Positions 8,588-15,460 of a stretch of 64,000 bases of DNA are shown here, in pieces. A model generated the notes under the pieces. That model searched no databases, was not told the origin of the DNA, and was given only the letters and a program-made list of their open reading frames with translations. The stretch spans positions 62,001 to 126,000 of the forward strand of contig JAXMAZ010000010.1 of NCBI GenBank assembly GCA_046350115.1, in the 5' to 3' direction. Every line of letters begins with the position of its first letter. Within the stretch, counting starts at the first letter, position 1. A program made the position numbers and the translations under genes. Source of the DNA: JAXMAZ01 sp046350115 (GTDB taxonomy: Bacteria > Planctomycetota > Planctomycetia > Gemmatales > Gemmataceae).

Positions 8588-9362
8588 CCGCAGTGAACGG
8601 ATTCTCTCGCCGGCTCGCCACCGCCCGCCGGGCGGCCCGGTCGCCGCGGCGGAACCAGACGGTCAGCCCCAGCCCGACCGCGATGATCCCGCCGACCAGC
8701 GCCGCCACCCCCGGGGCGAACCCGGTCCGCCACGGCTGGCCCGGCTCCGGCTCCGGCAGCCGGGTGAACCCGCGGGCCATCAAGAGCGGCGCCCGGCGGA
8801 CGACGTTCCGGTCCGGGTGCTTCGGGTCGGCCGCCCGGCTCTCGTACCGGATCAGCTTGAACGAGTACCCGGCGACCGCCACCGGCACCGGCCGCGGCAG
8901 GTCGCCGACCGGCTCCACCCCGGGCGGCGGGTCCGTCACCAGCACGCACAGCGGGTCGCCGCCGACGGCCGGGAACACCCACCCCTCGTACAGGGCCGTC
9001 ACCCCGGCCTCGGCCAGCGGCTTCGTCGGGGTGAGCTTCCGCAGCCGGGCCAGCCGCCCTTCAAAGTACACCAGCTTGTACCGGAAGTCGCGGCGGACCG
9101 GGGCGACCAGATCGCGGAAGCTGACGCCCCGCTCGGCCGCCGCCTCCAATTCCGCCGCCGGGAACTGCCGGGCGTGCAACAGGACGGCATTGTAGGCGTC
9201 GAACTCCTGTGGGTTCTCGTCCTCCCCGCGGACCGGGGCGTCGTCCTCGACCGCCTGCAGGAACAGCCGGTCGGCGTCCAGCGCGTACTTGTTCGCCGGC
9301 CCCTGCGCCAACGCCGGCCCGGCGAGCAGTGCGAGACAGACGATGACGAGGCGAGGCGGCAT
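8580..9362 (-). CDS. Secreted protein with C-terminal membrane anchor, Ton-like operon
   Basis: A 260-residue protein with a signal peptide (MPPRLVIVCLALLAGPALAQ), a mixed mature domain of about 200 residues, and a C-terminal hydrophobic segment (GVAALVGGIIAVGLGLTVWF) followed by a basic tail. The topology is a periplasmic domain anchored at its C-terminus. I do not recognise the domain; LVYFEGRLARLRKLTP and ALYEGWVFPAVGGDP look conserved-protein-like. It lies between the second exbD gene and the TonB-like toroid gene on the same strand, so it probably belongs to the same envelope complex. The stop codon falls in the inverted repeat at 8495-8587. Confidence 0.8.
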   Translation of the reverse strand: MPPRLVIVCLALLAGPALAQGPANKYALDADRLFLQAVEDDAPVRGEDENPQEFDAYNAVLLHARQFPAAELEAAAERGVSFRDLVAPVRRDFRYKLVYFEGRLARLRKLTPTKPLAEAGVTALYEGWVFPAVGGDPLCVLVTDPPPGVEPVGDLPRPVPVAVAGYSFKLIRYESRAADPKHPDRNVVRRAPLLMARGFTRLPEPEPGQPWRTGFAPGVAALVGGIIAVGLGLTVWFRRGDRAARRAVASRRENPFTAGD

Positions 9363-9404
9363 ACCGGTTGGATGGTTGTCTCGGGAGACTGGTTCCTCAC
9401 CCTC

Positions 9405-9547
9405 CTCGTTCCCACGCTCTGCGTGGGAACGCACGGGGGCCACGCTCTGCGTGGCGTCTTCGTGCGTCGGTGGCAGCGTCCCCGGGCGTGCAGGCCGCGA
9501 CGCGGAGCGTCGCCCCCGCCCGTTCCCACGCAGAGCGTGGGAACGAG
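9405..9547. repeat. Inverted repeat, CTCGTTCCCACGCTCTGCG family
   Basis: The left end CTCGTTCCCACGCTCTGCG runs into GTGGGAACGCAC. The right end carries the mirror CGTTCCCACGCAGAGCGTGG and ends GAACGAG. Each arm contains smaller palindromes. Translating it gives the familiar FPRSAWER-type spurious peptides. Copies lie at 24337-24480 and 46859-47002. Confidence 0.88.
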
Positions 9548-9556
9548 GGGGTGGGG

Positions 9557-10051
9557 TCACTTCTTCGGCTGCGGGTTCAAGAGCGCCGGGCTGACCCGGT
9601 CGAACCCGGCCCGCTTGGCCTCGTCCAGCAGCTTGATCACGTACTTGTAGTTCAGCCGGTCGGCGAACTCGAACCGCAGCTTGGGCGCCTTGCCGCCGCC
9701 ATTTTCCCGGCGGTCCTTCAGGTACTTGAACAGGGCGGCCGGGTCCGCGCCGAGGGACTGCGGGCCGGTCTTCGGGGCGGCCACCACCTCGGCCAGCCCG
9801 CCGGTGTCCCCGGCGAACACCTGCACCACCAGCTCCTCGTCGTCGTCCAGCAGGGCCAGGTCGGGCGGGGCGGTGACGGCCGCCGCCCCGCCGTCCGCCC
9901 GCGGCAGGGCCAGGGCGATCTGGGCCTCGGTCGGAGTCGGGCGGAAGGTCAGGATGAAGAACGCCATGAGCTGGAACGACATGTCCAGCATCGGGGTGAT
10001 CGGCAGGTCCGGGGTGACGGCCTCGGCACCCGACCGGCGGCGGCGGAACAT
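9557..10051 (-). CDS. ExbD/TolR family protein (second copy)
   Basis: A 164-residue stator-type protein of a proton-driven Ton/Tol motor. The N-terminus has a short cytoplasmic part (MFRRRRSGAEAV), then one membrane helix with the family motif PDLPITPMLDMSFQLMAFF. Asp23 is the membrane aspartate that carries protons in ExbD and TolR. The periplasmic domain (about 45-164) ends with LNYKYVIKLLDEAKRAGFDR, the usual ExbD C-terminal fold. It is separated from the first exbD gene by the inverted repeat at 10064-10118. Two different ExbD proteins beside one ExbB is common in planctomycetes. Confidence 0.92.
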   Translation of the reverse strand: MFRRRRSGAEAVTPDLPITPMLDMSFQLMAFFILTFRPTPTEAQIALALPRADGGAAAVTAPPDLALLDDDEELVVQVFAGDTGGLAEVVAAPKTGPQSLGADPAALFKYLKDRRENGGGKAPKLRFEFADRLNYKYVIKLLDEAKRAGFDRVSPALLNPQPKK

Positions 10052-10063
10052 GGTGCTTCCTGG

Positions 10064-10118
10064 TGGGGTCCGCCGTGCGGACCGTGGGAGCGCGTCCGGT
10101 CCGCACAGCGGACCCTAC
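10064..10118. repeat. Inverted repeat, GTAGGGTCCGCTGTGCGGACC family
   Basis: A slightly decayed left arm (TGGGGTCCGCCGTGCGGACC) pairs with a right arm ending GGACCCTAC at 10118. The TAG stop of the exbD gene at 10115-10588 is part of the terminal GTAGGG read on the minus strand. Related to 6280-6334 and 57722-57777. Confidence 0.85.
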
Positions 10119-10588
10119 TGCACCTGGCCCGGGGCCAGCTTGATCACCCGCAGCTGCACGTCCGTGTACCCGGCCCGGCGGCACGACTGCATCACGTCGT
10201 GGACGTGCTTGAACGTGCAGTCCTTGTGCCCGCGGACGATCACCAGTGACCGCCCCCGGCCCTTCGCCCAGTCGGCCGGCCTGGTCCGGGCCTTGTCCAG
10301 GTCGAGCAGGTTCTTCATGTGCTCGAAGAGCTGGCCGGCGGTCAGCGCCTGACTGTCGTCCCGGCCGAGCAGCACCCCGCCCTGGGCGTTCACGTTCAGA
10401 ACGACGTAGCTGTCCTGGGTCTTGTCGAGGGACTTCGCCTCGATCGCCACCGGCAGCTTGATCGACTCGTTCACCTGTTCCATCACGAAGTTGGCGCACA
10501 GCATGAAGAACATGACCAGTTGCAGGACCAGGTCCAGCAGCGGGGTCAGGTTCGGCTCGGCCTTGGCGCTGTCACCGATGGCGGCCAT
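10115..10588 (-). CDS. ExbD/TolR family protein (first copy)
   Basis: A 157-residue protein with one N-terminal membrane helix bearing NLTPLLDLVLQLVMFFML; Asp19 is the proton-carrying residue of the family. The periplasmic domain includes SYVVLNVNAQGGVLLGRDDS and FKHVHDVMQSCRRAGYTDVQ, the standard C-terminal ExbD fold. It starts six bases after the end of the ExbB-like gene, so the two are surely co-translated. It should form the rotor-stator motor with that protein and drive the TonB-like protein at the end of the operon. The last codon and stop lie in an inverted repeat. Confidence 0.93.
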   Translation of the reverse strand: MAAIGDSAKAEPNLTPLLDLVLQLVMFFMLCANFVMEQVNESIKLPVAIEAKSLDKTQDSYVVLNVNAQGGVLLGRDDSQALTAGQLFEHMKNLLDLDKARTRPADWAKGRGRSLVIVRGHKDCTFKHVHDVMQSCRRAGYTDVQLRVIKLAPGQVQ

Positions 10589-10594
10589 GGCGGG

Positions 10595-11464
10595 TCACTT
10601 CGGCGGCTGGGCGACCGCCGGGGCGGCCACGGGGGGGACGGCGGTCGCGGGGGCGGCCACCGCCGGCTTCTTCGAGTTGTGGAACATCTGCGTCAGCAGG
10701 TCGTCGGCCACGTGCATCACGTCCAGCGTCACCTGGGTGATGCGGTTGCGGAAGTAGGCGTTGAACGCGATCGCCGGGACGGCGATCGCCACCCCGACCA
10801 GGGTCACCGCCAGGGCGTGGGAGATGCCGTCCGCCAACTTGGCCGGGTTCGGGTTGGTGCCGGTGCCCAGTTCCATGAACGCCTCGATCATCCCGAACAC
10901 CGTCCCGACCAGCCCGAGCAGCGGGCCGAGGGTGCCGATGACCGCCGTGTAGTTGTTCTTCTGCTCCTTGTCCGACCGGATGCTTTCGAGGGCGTTCATG
11001 GCCGCCTCCCGGGCGTCCTCTAGCCCGTACTGCAGCCGGGCCATGCCGGCCGTCAGCACCCGACCGAGGTACGACGGGTCCGCCTTGGCCAGGTCGAACG
11101 CCTCTTTGAACTTCCGCTTGTTCACCGTGTCCGTGAACTCCTCCACGAACCCGGCCGGGATGGCGGCCGGCATCCGCAGGTCCATGGCCAGCAGCACCAC
11201 CATGGCGATCAGCCAGATGGACGTCGGCAGCAGGACCAGCCAGAACACCCCGACCGAGCGGATGATGTGGACGAAGATGTTGTCCCCGGAGCGGGCGGTC
11301 GGGGCCGGGCTGGCCGGGGCCGCGGCGGCCGGCTGGTCGGCCGGGGCCGGCGGCTCCTGCGCAGCCGCCGGCGGGCCGGCGGCGAGGAGCAGGACGAAGA
11401 CGAGGGCGGATAGCAGGGCGGCCGTCCGGGCGGACGGCCGGGGAGACGACACGGGAAAGGTCAT
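10595..11464 (-). CDS. MotA/TolQ/ExbB proton channel family protein
   Basis: A 289-residue inner-membrane protein. It begins with a signal-peptide-like stretch (TAALLSALVFVLLLAAG) and a Pro/Ala-rich linker, an N-terminal extension often seen in planctomycete ExbB proteins. The MotA/TolQ/ExbB core follows: a membrane helix at about 75-95 (FWLVLLPTSIWLIAMVVLLA), a cytoplasmic loop, then IGTLGPLLGLVGTVFGMIEA and ISHALAVTLVGVAIAVPAIA, the two conserved channel helices. First gene of the operon ExbB, ExbD, ExbD, secreted protein, TonB-like toroid. It provides proton-motive force coupling to the periplasmic partners. Confidence 0.93.
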   Translation of the reverse strand: MTFPVSSPRPSARTAALLSALVFVLLLAAGPPAAAQEPPAPADQPAAAAPASPAPTARSGDNIFVHIIRSVGVFWLVLLPTSIWLIAMVVLLAMDLRMPAAIPAGFVEEFTDTVNKRKFKEAFDLAKADPSYLGRVLTAGMARLQYGLEDAREAAMNALESIRSDKEQKNNYTAVIGTLGPLLGLVGTVFGMIEAFMELGTGTNPNPAKLADGISHALAVTLVGVAIAVPAIAFNAYFRNRITQVTLDVMHVADDLLTQMFHNSKKPAVAAPATAVPPVAAPAVAQPPK

Positions 11465-11530
11465 GGCGGTCCCAGTGGCCGAGCGGTATGGTGTAGCAGA
11501 CTACTCAAACCTACGCCGGTCAAGCGGAAA

Positions 11531-12472
11531 TCAGCCGGCTGCCACGAGCGTCTTGCGGAAGTGGTCGAGGGTCCGCCGCAGCCCCTCCTCCCGGCCAACC
11601 TTCGGCTCCCACCCGAGCAGCTTGCGGGCCAGGCTGATGTCCGGCTTCCGCTGCTTCGGGTCGTCCGGCGGCAGCGGCTTCTCCACGATCTGGCTCTTGC
11701 TACCGGTCAGACGCAGGATCTCCTCGGCGAATTCCCGAATCGTGATCTCGGCCGGGTTGCCCACGTTCACCGGCAGGTGGTAGTCGCTGAACAAGAGGCG
11801 ATAGATGCCGTCCACCAAGTCCGACACGTAGCAGAAGCTGCGGGTCTGGGCGCCGGTCCCGTACACCGTCAGCGGCTCGCCCCGCAGCGCCTGGCCGACG
11901 AAGTTCGGCAGCACCCGGCCGTCGTCCAGCCGCATCCGCTCCCCGTAGGTGTTGAAGATGCGGACGATGTGCGTGTTCACCCCGTGCTCCCGGTGGTACG
12001 CCATCGTCATCGCCTCGGCGAACCGCTTCGACTCGTCGTACATGCTCCGCTCGCCGACCGGGTTGACGTTCCCCCAGTAACTTTCCGTCTGCGGGTGAAC
12101 GTGCGGGTCGCCGTACACCTCGGACGTGCTGGCGAGCAGGAACCGCGCCCGGTGGGCCTTGGCGATGCCCAGCGCCACGTGCGTCCCGAGGGAGCCGATC
12201 TTGAGCGTCTGGATCGGGGTGTTGACGTAGTCCACCGGGCTGGCCGGGCTGGCGAAGTGCAGGACGTTGTCCACGAGACCGTCGACGAACAGCGGCTGGC
12301 TGGCGTCGTGGACGATCATCCGGAACTTCGGGTTGGTCAACAGGTGGCGGACGTTCTCCGGCCGGCCGGTCAGGAAGTTGTCGACGCAGATGACGTCGTG
12401 CCCTTCGGCCAGGAACCGCTCACACAGGTGTGACCCGACGAACCCGGCCCCGCCGGTGATGAGCGTCCGCAT
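11531..12472 (-). CDS. UDP-glucuronate decarboxylase-type NAD-dependent epimerase
   Basis: A 313-residue short-chain dehydrogenase of the extended (epimerase) type. The start at 12472 puts the Rossmann motif (LITGGAGFVGSHL) at residue 4. The active site has the Ser/Thr region STSEVYGDP and the Y-x3-K pair in SMYDESKRFAEA. NTYGERMRLDDGRVLPNFV and TGAQTRSFCYVSDLVDG match UDP-xylose synthase (UXS) proteins, which make UDP-xylose from UDP-glucuronate with bound NAD. The cytosolic product feeds polysaccharide or glycoprotein synthesis. It lies 72 bases downstream of the formate dehydrogenase alpha gene on the same strand, with no obvious functional link. Confidence 0.9.
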   Translation of the reverse strand: MRTLITGGAGFVGSHLCERFLAEGHDVICVDNFLTGRPENVRHLLTNPKFRMIVHDASQPLFVDGLVDNVLHFASPASPVDYVNTPIQTLKIGSLGTHVALGIAKAHRARFLLASTSEVYGDPHVHPQTESYWGNVNPVGERSMYDESKRFAEAMTMAYHREHGVNTHIVRIFNTYGERMRLDDGRVLPNFVGQALRGEPLTVYGTGAQTRSFCYVSDLVDGIYRLLFSDYHLPVNVGNPAEITIREFAEEILRLTGSKSQIVEKPLPPDDPKQRKPDISLARKLLGWEPKVGREEGLRRTLDHFRKTLVAAG

Positions 12473-12544
12473 CGTGCTGACCCTTCGGTGACGTGGCGAT
12501 GCGGTCGGGATACGGACGCCCGGCCGACGGTTCAAGGGGCCGGG

Positions 12545-15460
12545 TCACGCCTCCAGCCGGACGGCGCAGAACTTGAACTCGGGGATCTTGCCGAACGGGT
12601 CGAGGGCGTCGGTGGTCAACACGTTGGCCGCCGCCTCCCGGAAGTGGAACGGGATGAACACGCTCCCCGGCTGCACCTTGGCCGTCGCCCGGGTCGGTAG
12701 CCGGATCGCCCCCCGCTTGCTGCGGACCGTCACCTCCTGCCCGTCCGCGAAGCCGAGCTTCGCCAAATCCTCCGGGTGGACCTCGACGAACGGCCCGGGG
12801 CTGAGGGCGTCCAGGGCCGTCGCCCGGCGGGTCATGGTGCCGGTGTGCCAGTGTTCCAGCACCCGGCCGGTGTTCAGCACGAGCGGGAAGTCGGCGTCCG
12901 GCAGGTCGGCCGCCTCGGCGAACCGACACGGGACGAACCTGGCCCGCCCGGTCGGGGTCGGGAACCGGTCGCCGAACAGCACCAACTCGCCGATGTACCT
13001 GTTTAGCCGCGAGGCGGAGTCTTCGGAGCCGAGCGCGGGGACTCCGTTCTCACCCGACACCGACGAAGTCCCCGCGCTCGGCTCCGAAGACTCCGCCTCG
13101 CGGCTAAACGGGTCCGCCGCGCGGCTAACCAGGTACGGCCACACCTTCCCCCCGCCGGCCAGGTCGGCGTAGCTCAGCCCGGCGTAGCTCGGGGACAGGC
13201 TGACGTACTCGGCGAACACCTGCTCCGGCGACTCGTACCGCATCGGGTAGCCGAGCCGGTTCGACAGGTCGCACAGCACCTGCCAGTCCAGCCGGGCCTG
13301 GCCGGGCGGGGCGACGACCGGCCGGCCGATCTGCACCCGCCGGTCGGTGTTCGAATAGGTGCCCAGCTTCTCGAAGAAGGACGACGCCGGCAGGACCACG
13401 TCGGCGAACTCCGCGGTCTCCGTCAGGAAGATGTCCTGCACCGCCAGGAACTCCAGCGAGGAGAGCGCCTTCCGCACCTTGTTAATGTTCGGGTCGCTGA
13501 GGAACGGGTTCTCCCCGAGCATGAGCATCCCGCGGACCTCGCCTTTGAGGGACGCGGCCACGATCTCCACGACCGTCAGCCCCCGCTTCGGGTCGAGCGG
13601 CACGCCCCACGCCGCCTCGAACCTGGCCCGGATCGCCGGGTCTTCGACCAACTGGTAGTCCGGGTACGCCAGCGGGATGAGGCCGGCGTCGGACGCCCCC
13701 TGGACGTTGTTCTGCCCCCGCAGCGGGTGCAGCCCGGTCCCCGGCCGGCCGACATTCCCGGTCAGCAGGCACAGCGCGATGAGGCAGCGGGCGTTGTCCG
13801 TGCCGTGGGTGTGCTGGCTGATCCCCATGCCCCAGAAGACCATCATGTTGCCGGCCGTGCCGACCAGCCTCGCCACGGCGCGGATGGTGTCCGCCGGGAC
13901 GCCGCACACGCCGGCGATGCGGTCCGGCGGGTAGTCGGCGACGGTCGCCTTCAAGGCTTCGACGTTCTCCGTGCGGTCGGCCACGTACCGCTCGTTCACC
14001 CACCCGTTGCGGACGATCTCGTGCAGGACGGCGTTGTAGAAGGCCACGTCGGTGCCCGGCCGGATCTGGCAGTAGTGGTCGGCGAAGTCGGCGATCTGCG
14101 GCCGGCGGGGGTCCACCACGACCAGCTTCGTCCCCCGCTTGATGGCCCGCTTGAAGAAGGTGGCGGCGACCGGGTGGTTGGCCGTCGGGTTGGAGCCGGT
14201 GAGCAGGATCAGGTCCGCCTGGTCGGCGTGCGGGAACACGTCCGTCACCGCCCCGCTGCCGATCCCTTCCAGCAGGGCCGCGACGCTGGAGGCGTGGCAC
14301 AGGCGGGTGCAGTGGTCGACGTTGTTGGTGCCGAGGGCCGCCCGCATCAGCTTCTGGAACAGGTACGCTTCCTCGTTGCTGCACTTGGCCGACCCGAACC
14401 CGGCCAGCGCCCGCGGCCCGTGTTCCCGCTTGATGGCCAGGAACTTGGACGCGATCAGGTCGAGCGCCTCGTCCCAGGTGGCCTCGCGGAAGGCCGGCAT
14501 CACCTCGGCGTAATCGACCCGCTTGTTCTTCCCGCCCTCGCCCCGCACCTCCCGGGAGAGCGGCCCCTTCGGGTAGAACTCCGGCCGGCGGATGAGCGGG
14601 GTCGTGAGCCGTTGTTCGTGGCTGGTGTAGTCCCAGCCGTACCGCCCTTTGACGCATAGGCGGGCGTCGTTCCCGCCGCCGGGCCGGCCTTCCGCCCAGA
14701 CGATCTTGTTCGCGGTTTCGTCGACGTGGTAGGTGATCGCGCACCCGACCCCGCAGTACGGGCAGACGCTATCGACGGGCTTCGTCTCGGTCCGTGGCAC
14801 CAGCGGCAGGGTGAGCGGCTTGTTGGTCAGCGCCCCGGTCGGGCAGGCGGCGACGCACTCCCCGCACGATACGCAGGTGGACTTGCCCATCGGGGCGTCG
14901 AGGTCGAACCCGATGCGGGTCGGGAACCCCTTGCCGGTGCGGCCGATCACCTCGTTGCACTGGAGATCGTCGCAGGCGCGGACGCACCGGTCGCACAGGA
15001 TGCAGGCGGCGTGATCGACCGCGATGACAGGACTTGAAACATCTTTCGGCCGGGGCAGGGGGGAGGTCGCAAAGCCCACGGACGATCGTCCGTGGGCGTT
15101 CGGGGGCAGCAGCCCGTACTTGCGGCCCAGCGCCTCCAGCTCGCAGTCGCCGGTGGTCCGCTCCTTGGCGCACGGGGCCGGGTGGTCCGCGAGCAGGAGG
15201 GCGGTCAGGGTCCGCCGCTGCTTCTCCACCCGGGGGGAGTCGGTCGCCACCGTCATGCCGTTCTCGCACGGCCGGACGCAGCTCGCCGCCAGCACCCGCC
15301 CGCCGACGTCGACCACGCACATCCGGCAGACGCCGACCGGGTCGAGCCGCGGCGAGTGGCACAGCACCGGGATGTCGACGCCGGCCGACCGGGCGGCGTC
15401 CCAGATGGTGGTGCCGGCCGGGACGGTGACGGGCCGGCCGTCGATGGTCAGCGAGATCAT
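12545..15460 (-). CDS. fdhA: NAD-dependent formate dehydrogenase, alpha (molybdopterin) subunit
   Basis: A 971-residue enzyme oxidising formate to CO2. An N-terminal 2Fe-2S ferredoxin domain has Cys34, 45, 48 and 61. A His/Cys NuoG-like site follows (HPAPCAKERTTGDCEL), then two 4Fe-4S sites (CILCDRCVRAC and CVSCGECVAACP), the molybdopterin-linked cluster (CPYCGVGC), and the bis-MGD domain with Cys388 in RLCHAS as the molybdenum ligand. The codon is TGC, so this is a cysteine enzyme, not a selenoenzyme. Its ATG overlaps the stop of the partner gene by four bases. It is odd in carrying two palindromes in frame: 24 bases at 15074-15097 (about residues 122-129) and 109 bases at 13001-13109 (about residues 784-820), each adding non-homologous sequence between domains. 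Confidence 0.93.
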   Translation of the reverse strand: MISLTIDGRPVTVPAGTTIWDAARSAGVDIPVLCHSPRLDPVGVCRMCVVDVGGRVLAASCVRPCENGMTVATDSPRVEKQRRTLTALLLADHPAPCAKERTTGDCELEALGRKYGLLPPNAHGRSSVGFATSPLPRPKDVSSPVIAVDHAACILCDRCVRACDDLQCNEVIGRTGKGFPTRIGFDLDAPMGKSTCVSCGECVAACPTGALTNKPLTLPLVPRTETKPVDSVCPYCGVGCAITYHVDETANKIVWAEGRPGGGNDARLCVKGRYGWDYTSHEQRLTTPLIRRPEFYPKGPLSREVRGEGGKNKRVDYAEVMPAFREATWDEALDLIASKFLAIKREHGPRALAGFGSAKCSNEEAYLFQKLMRAALGTNNVDHCTRLCHASSVAALLEGIGSGAVTDVFPHADQADLILLTGSNPTANHPVAATFFKRAIKRGTKLVVVDPRRPQIADFADHYCQIRPGTDVAFYNAVLHEIVRNGWVNERYVADRTENVEALKATVADYPPDRIAGVCGVPADTIRAVARLVGTAGNMMVFWGMGISQHTHGTDNARCLIALCLLTGNVGRPGTGLHPLRGQNNVQGASDAGLIPLAYPDYQLVEDPAIRARFEAAWGVPLDPKRGLTVVEIVAASLKGEVRGMLMLGENPFLSDPNINKVRKALSSLEFLAVQDIFLTETAEFADVVLPASSFFEKLGTYSNTDRRVQIGRPVVAPPGQARLDWQVLCDLSNRLGYPMRYESPEQVFAEYVSLSPSYAGLSYADLAGGGKVWPYLVSRAADPFSREAESSEPSAGTSSVSGENGVPALGSEDSASRLNRYIGELVLFGDRFPTPTGRARFVPCRFAEAADLPDADFPLVLNTGRVLEHWHTGTMTRRATALDALSPGPFVEVHPEDLAKLGFADGQEVTVRSKRGAIRLPTRATAKVQPGSVFIPFHFREAAANVLTTDALDPFGKIPEFKFCAVRLEA
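13001..13109. repeat. Palindromic element inside the formate dehydrogenase gene (43-base perfect arms)
   Basis: The arms 13001-13043 and 13067-13109 are exact reverse complements; the loop is 23 bases. The left arm begins GTTTAGCCGCGAGGCGGAGT. The element is read through in frame and yields about 36 extra residues beginning FSREAESSEPSAG and ending PALGSEDSASRLN. A single decayed arm of the same family lies in intergenic DNA at 49539-49580, showing that this is a repeat family and not part of the enzyme's own design. Confidence 0.9.
15074..15097. repeat. 24-base perfect palindrome in coding sequence
   Basis: Identical over all 24 bases to 6225-6248. It is translated as part of NAHGRSSV in the formate dehydrogenase alpha subunit, between the NuoG-like His/Cys site and the first 4Fe-4S site, where related enzymes have a short variable linker. 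Confidence 0.9.

Noticed and set aside
9405..9547. Small open frames giving FPRSAWER-like peptides in this and sister repeats
   Set aside because: They are translations of palindromic DNA present in both orientations and without start signals.
14280..14320. Possible selenocysteine at the molybdenum site of formate dehydrogenase
   Set aside because: The codon is TGC for Cys388 and there is no in-frame TGA.
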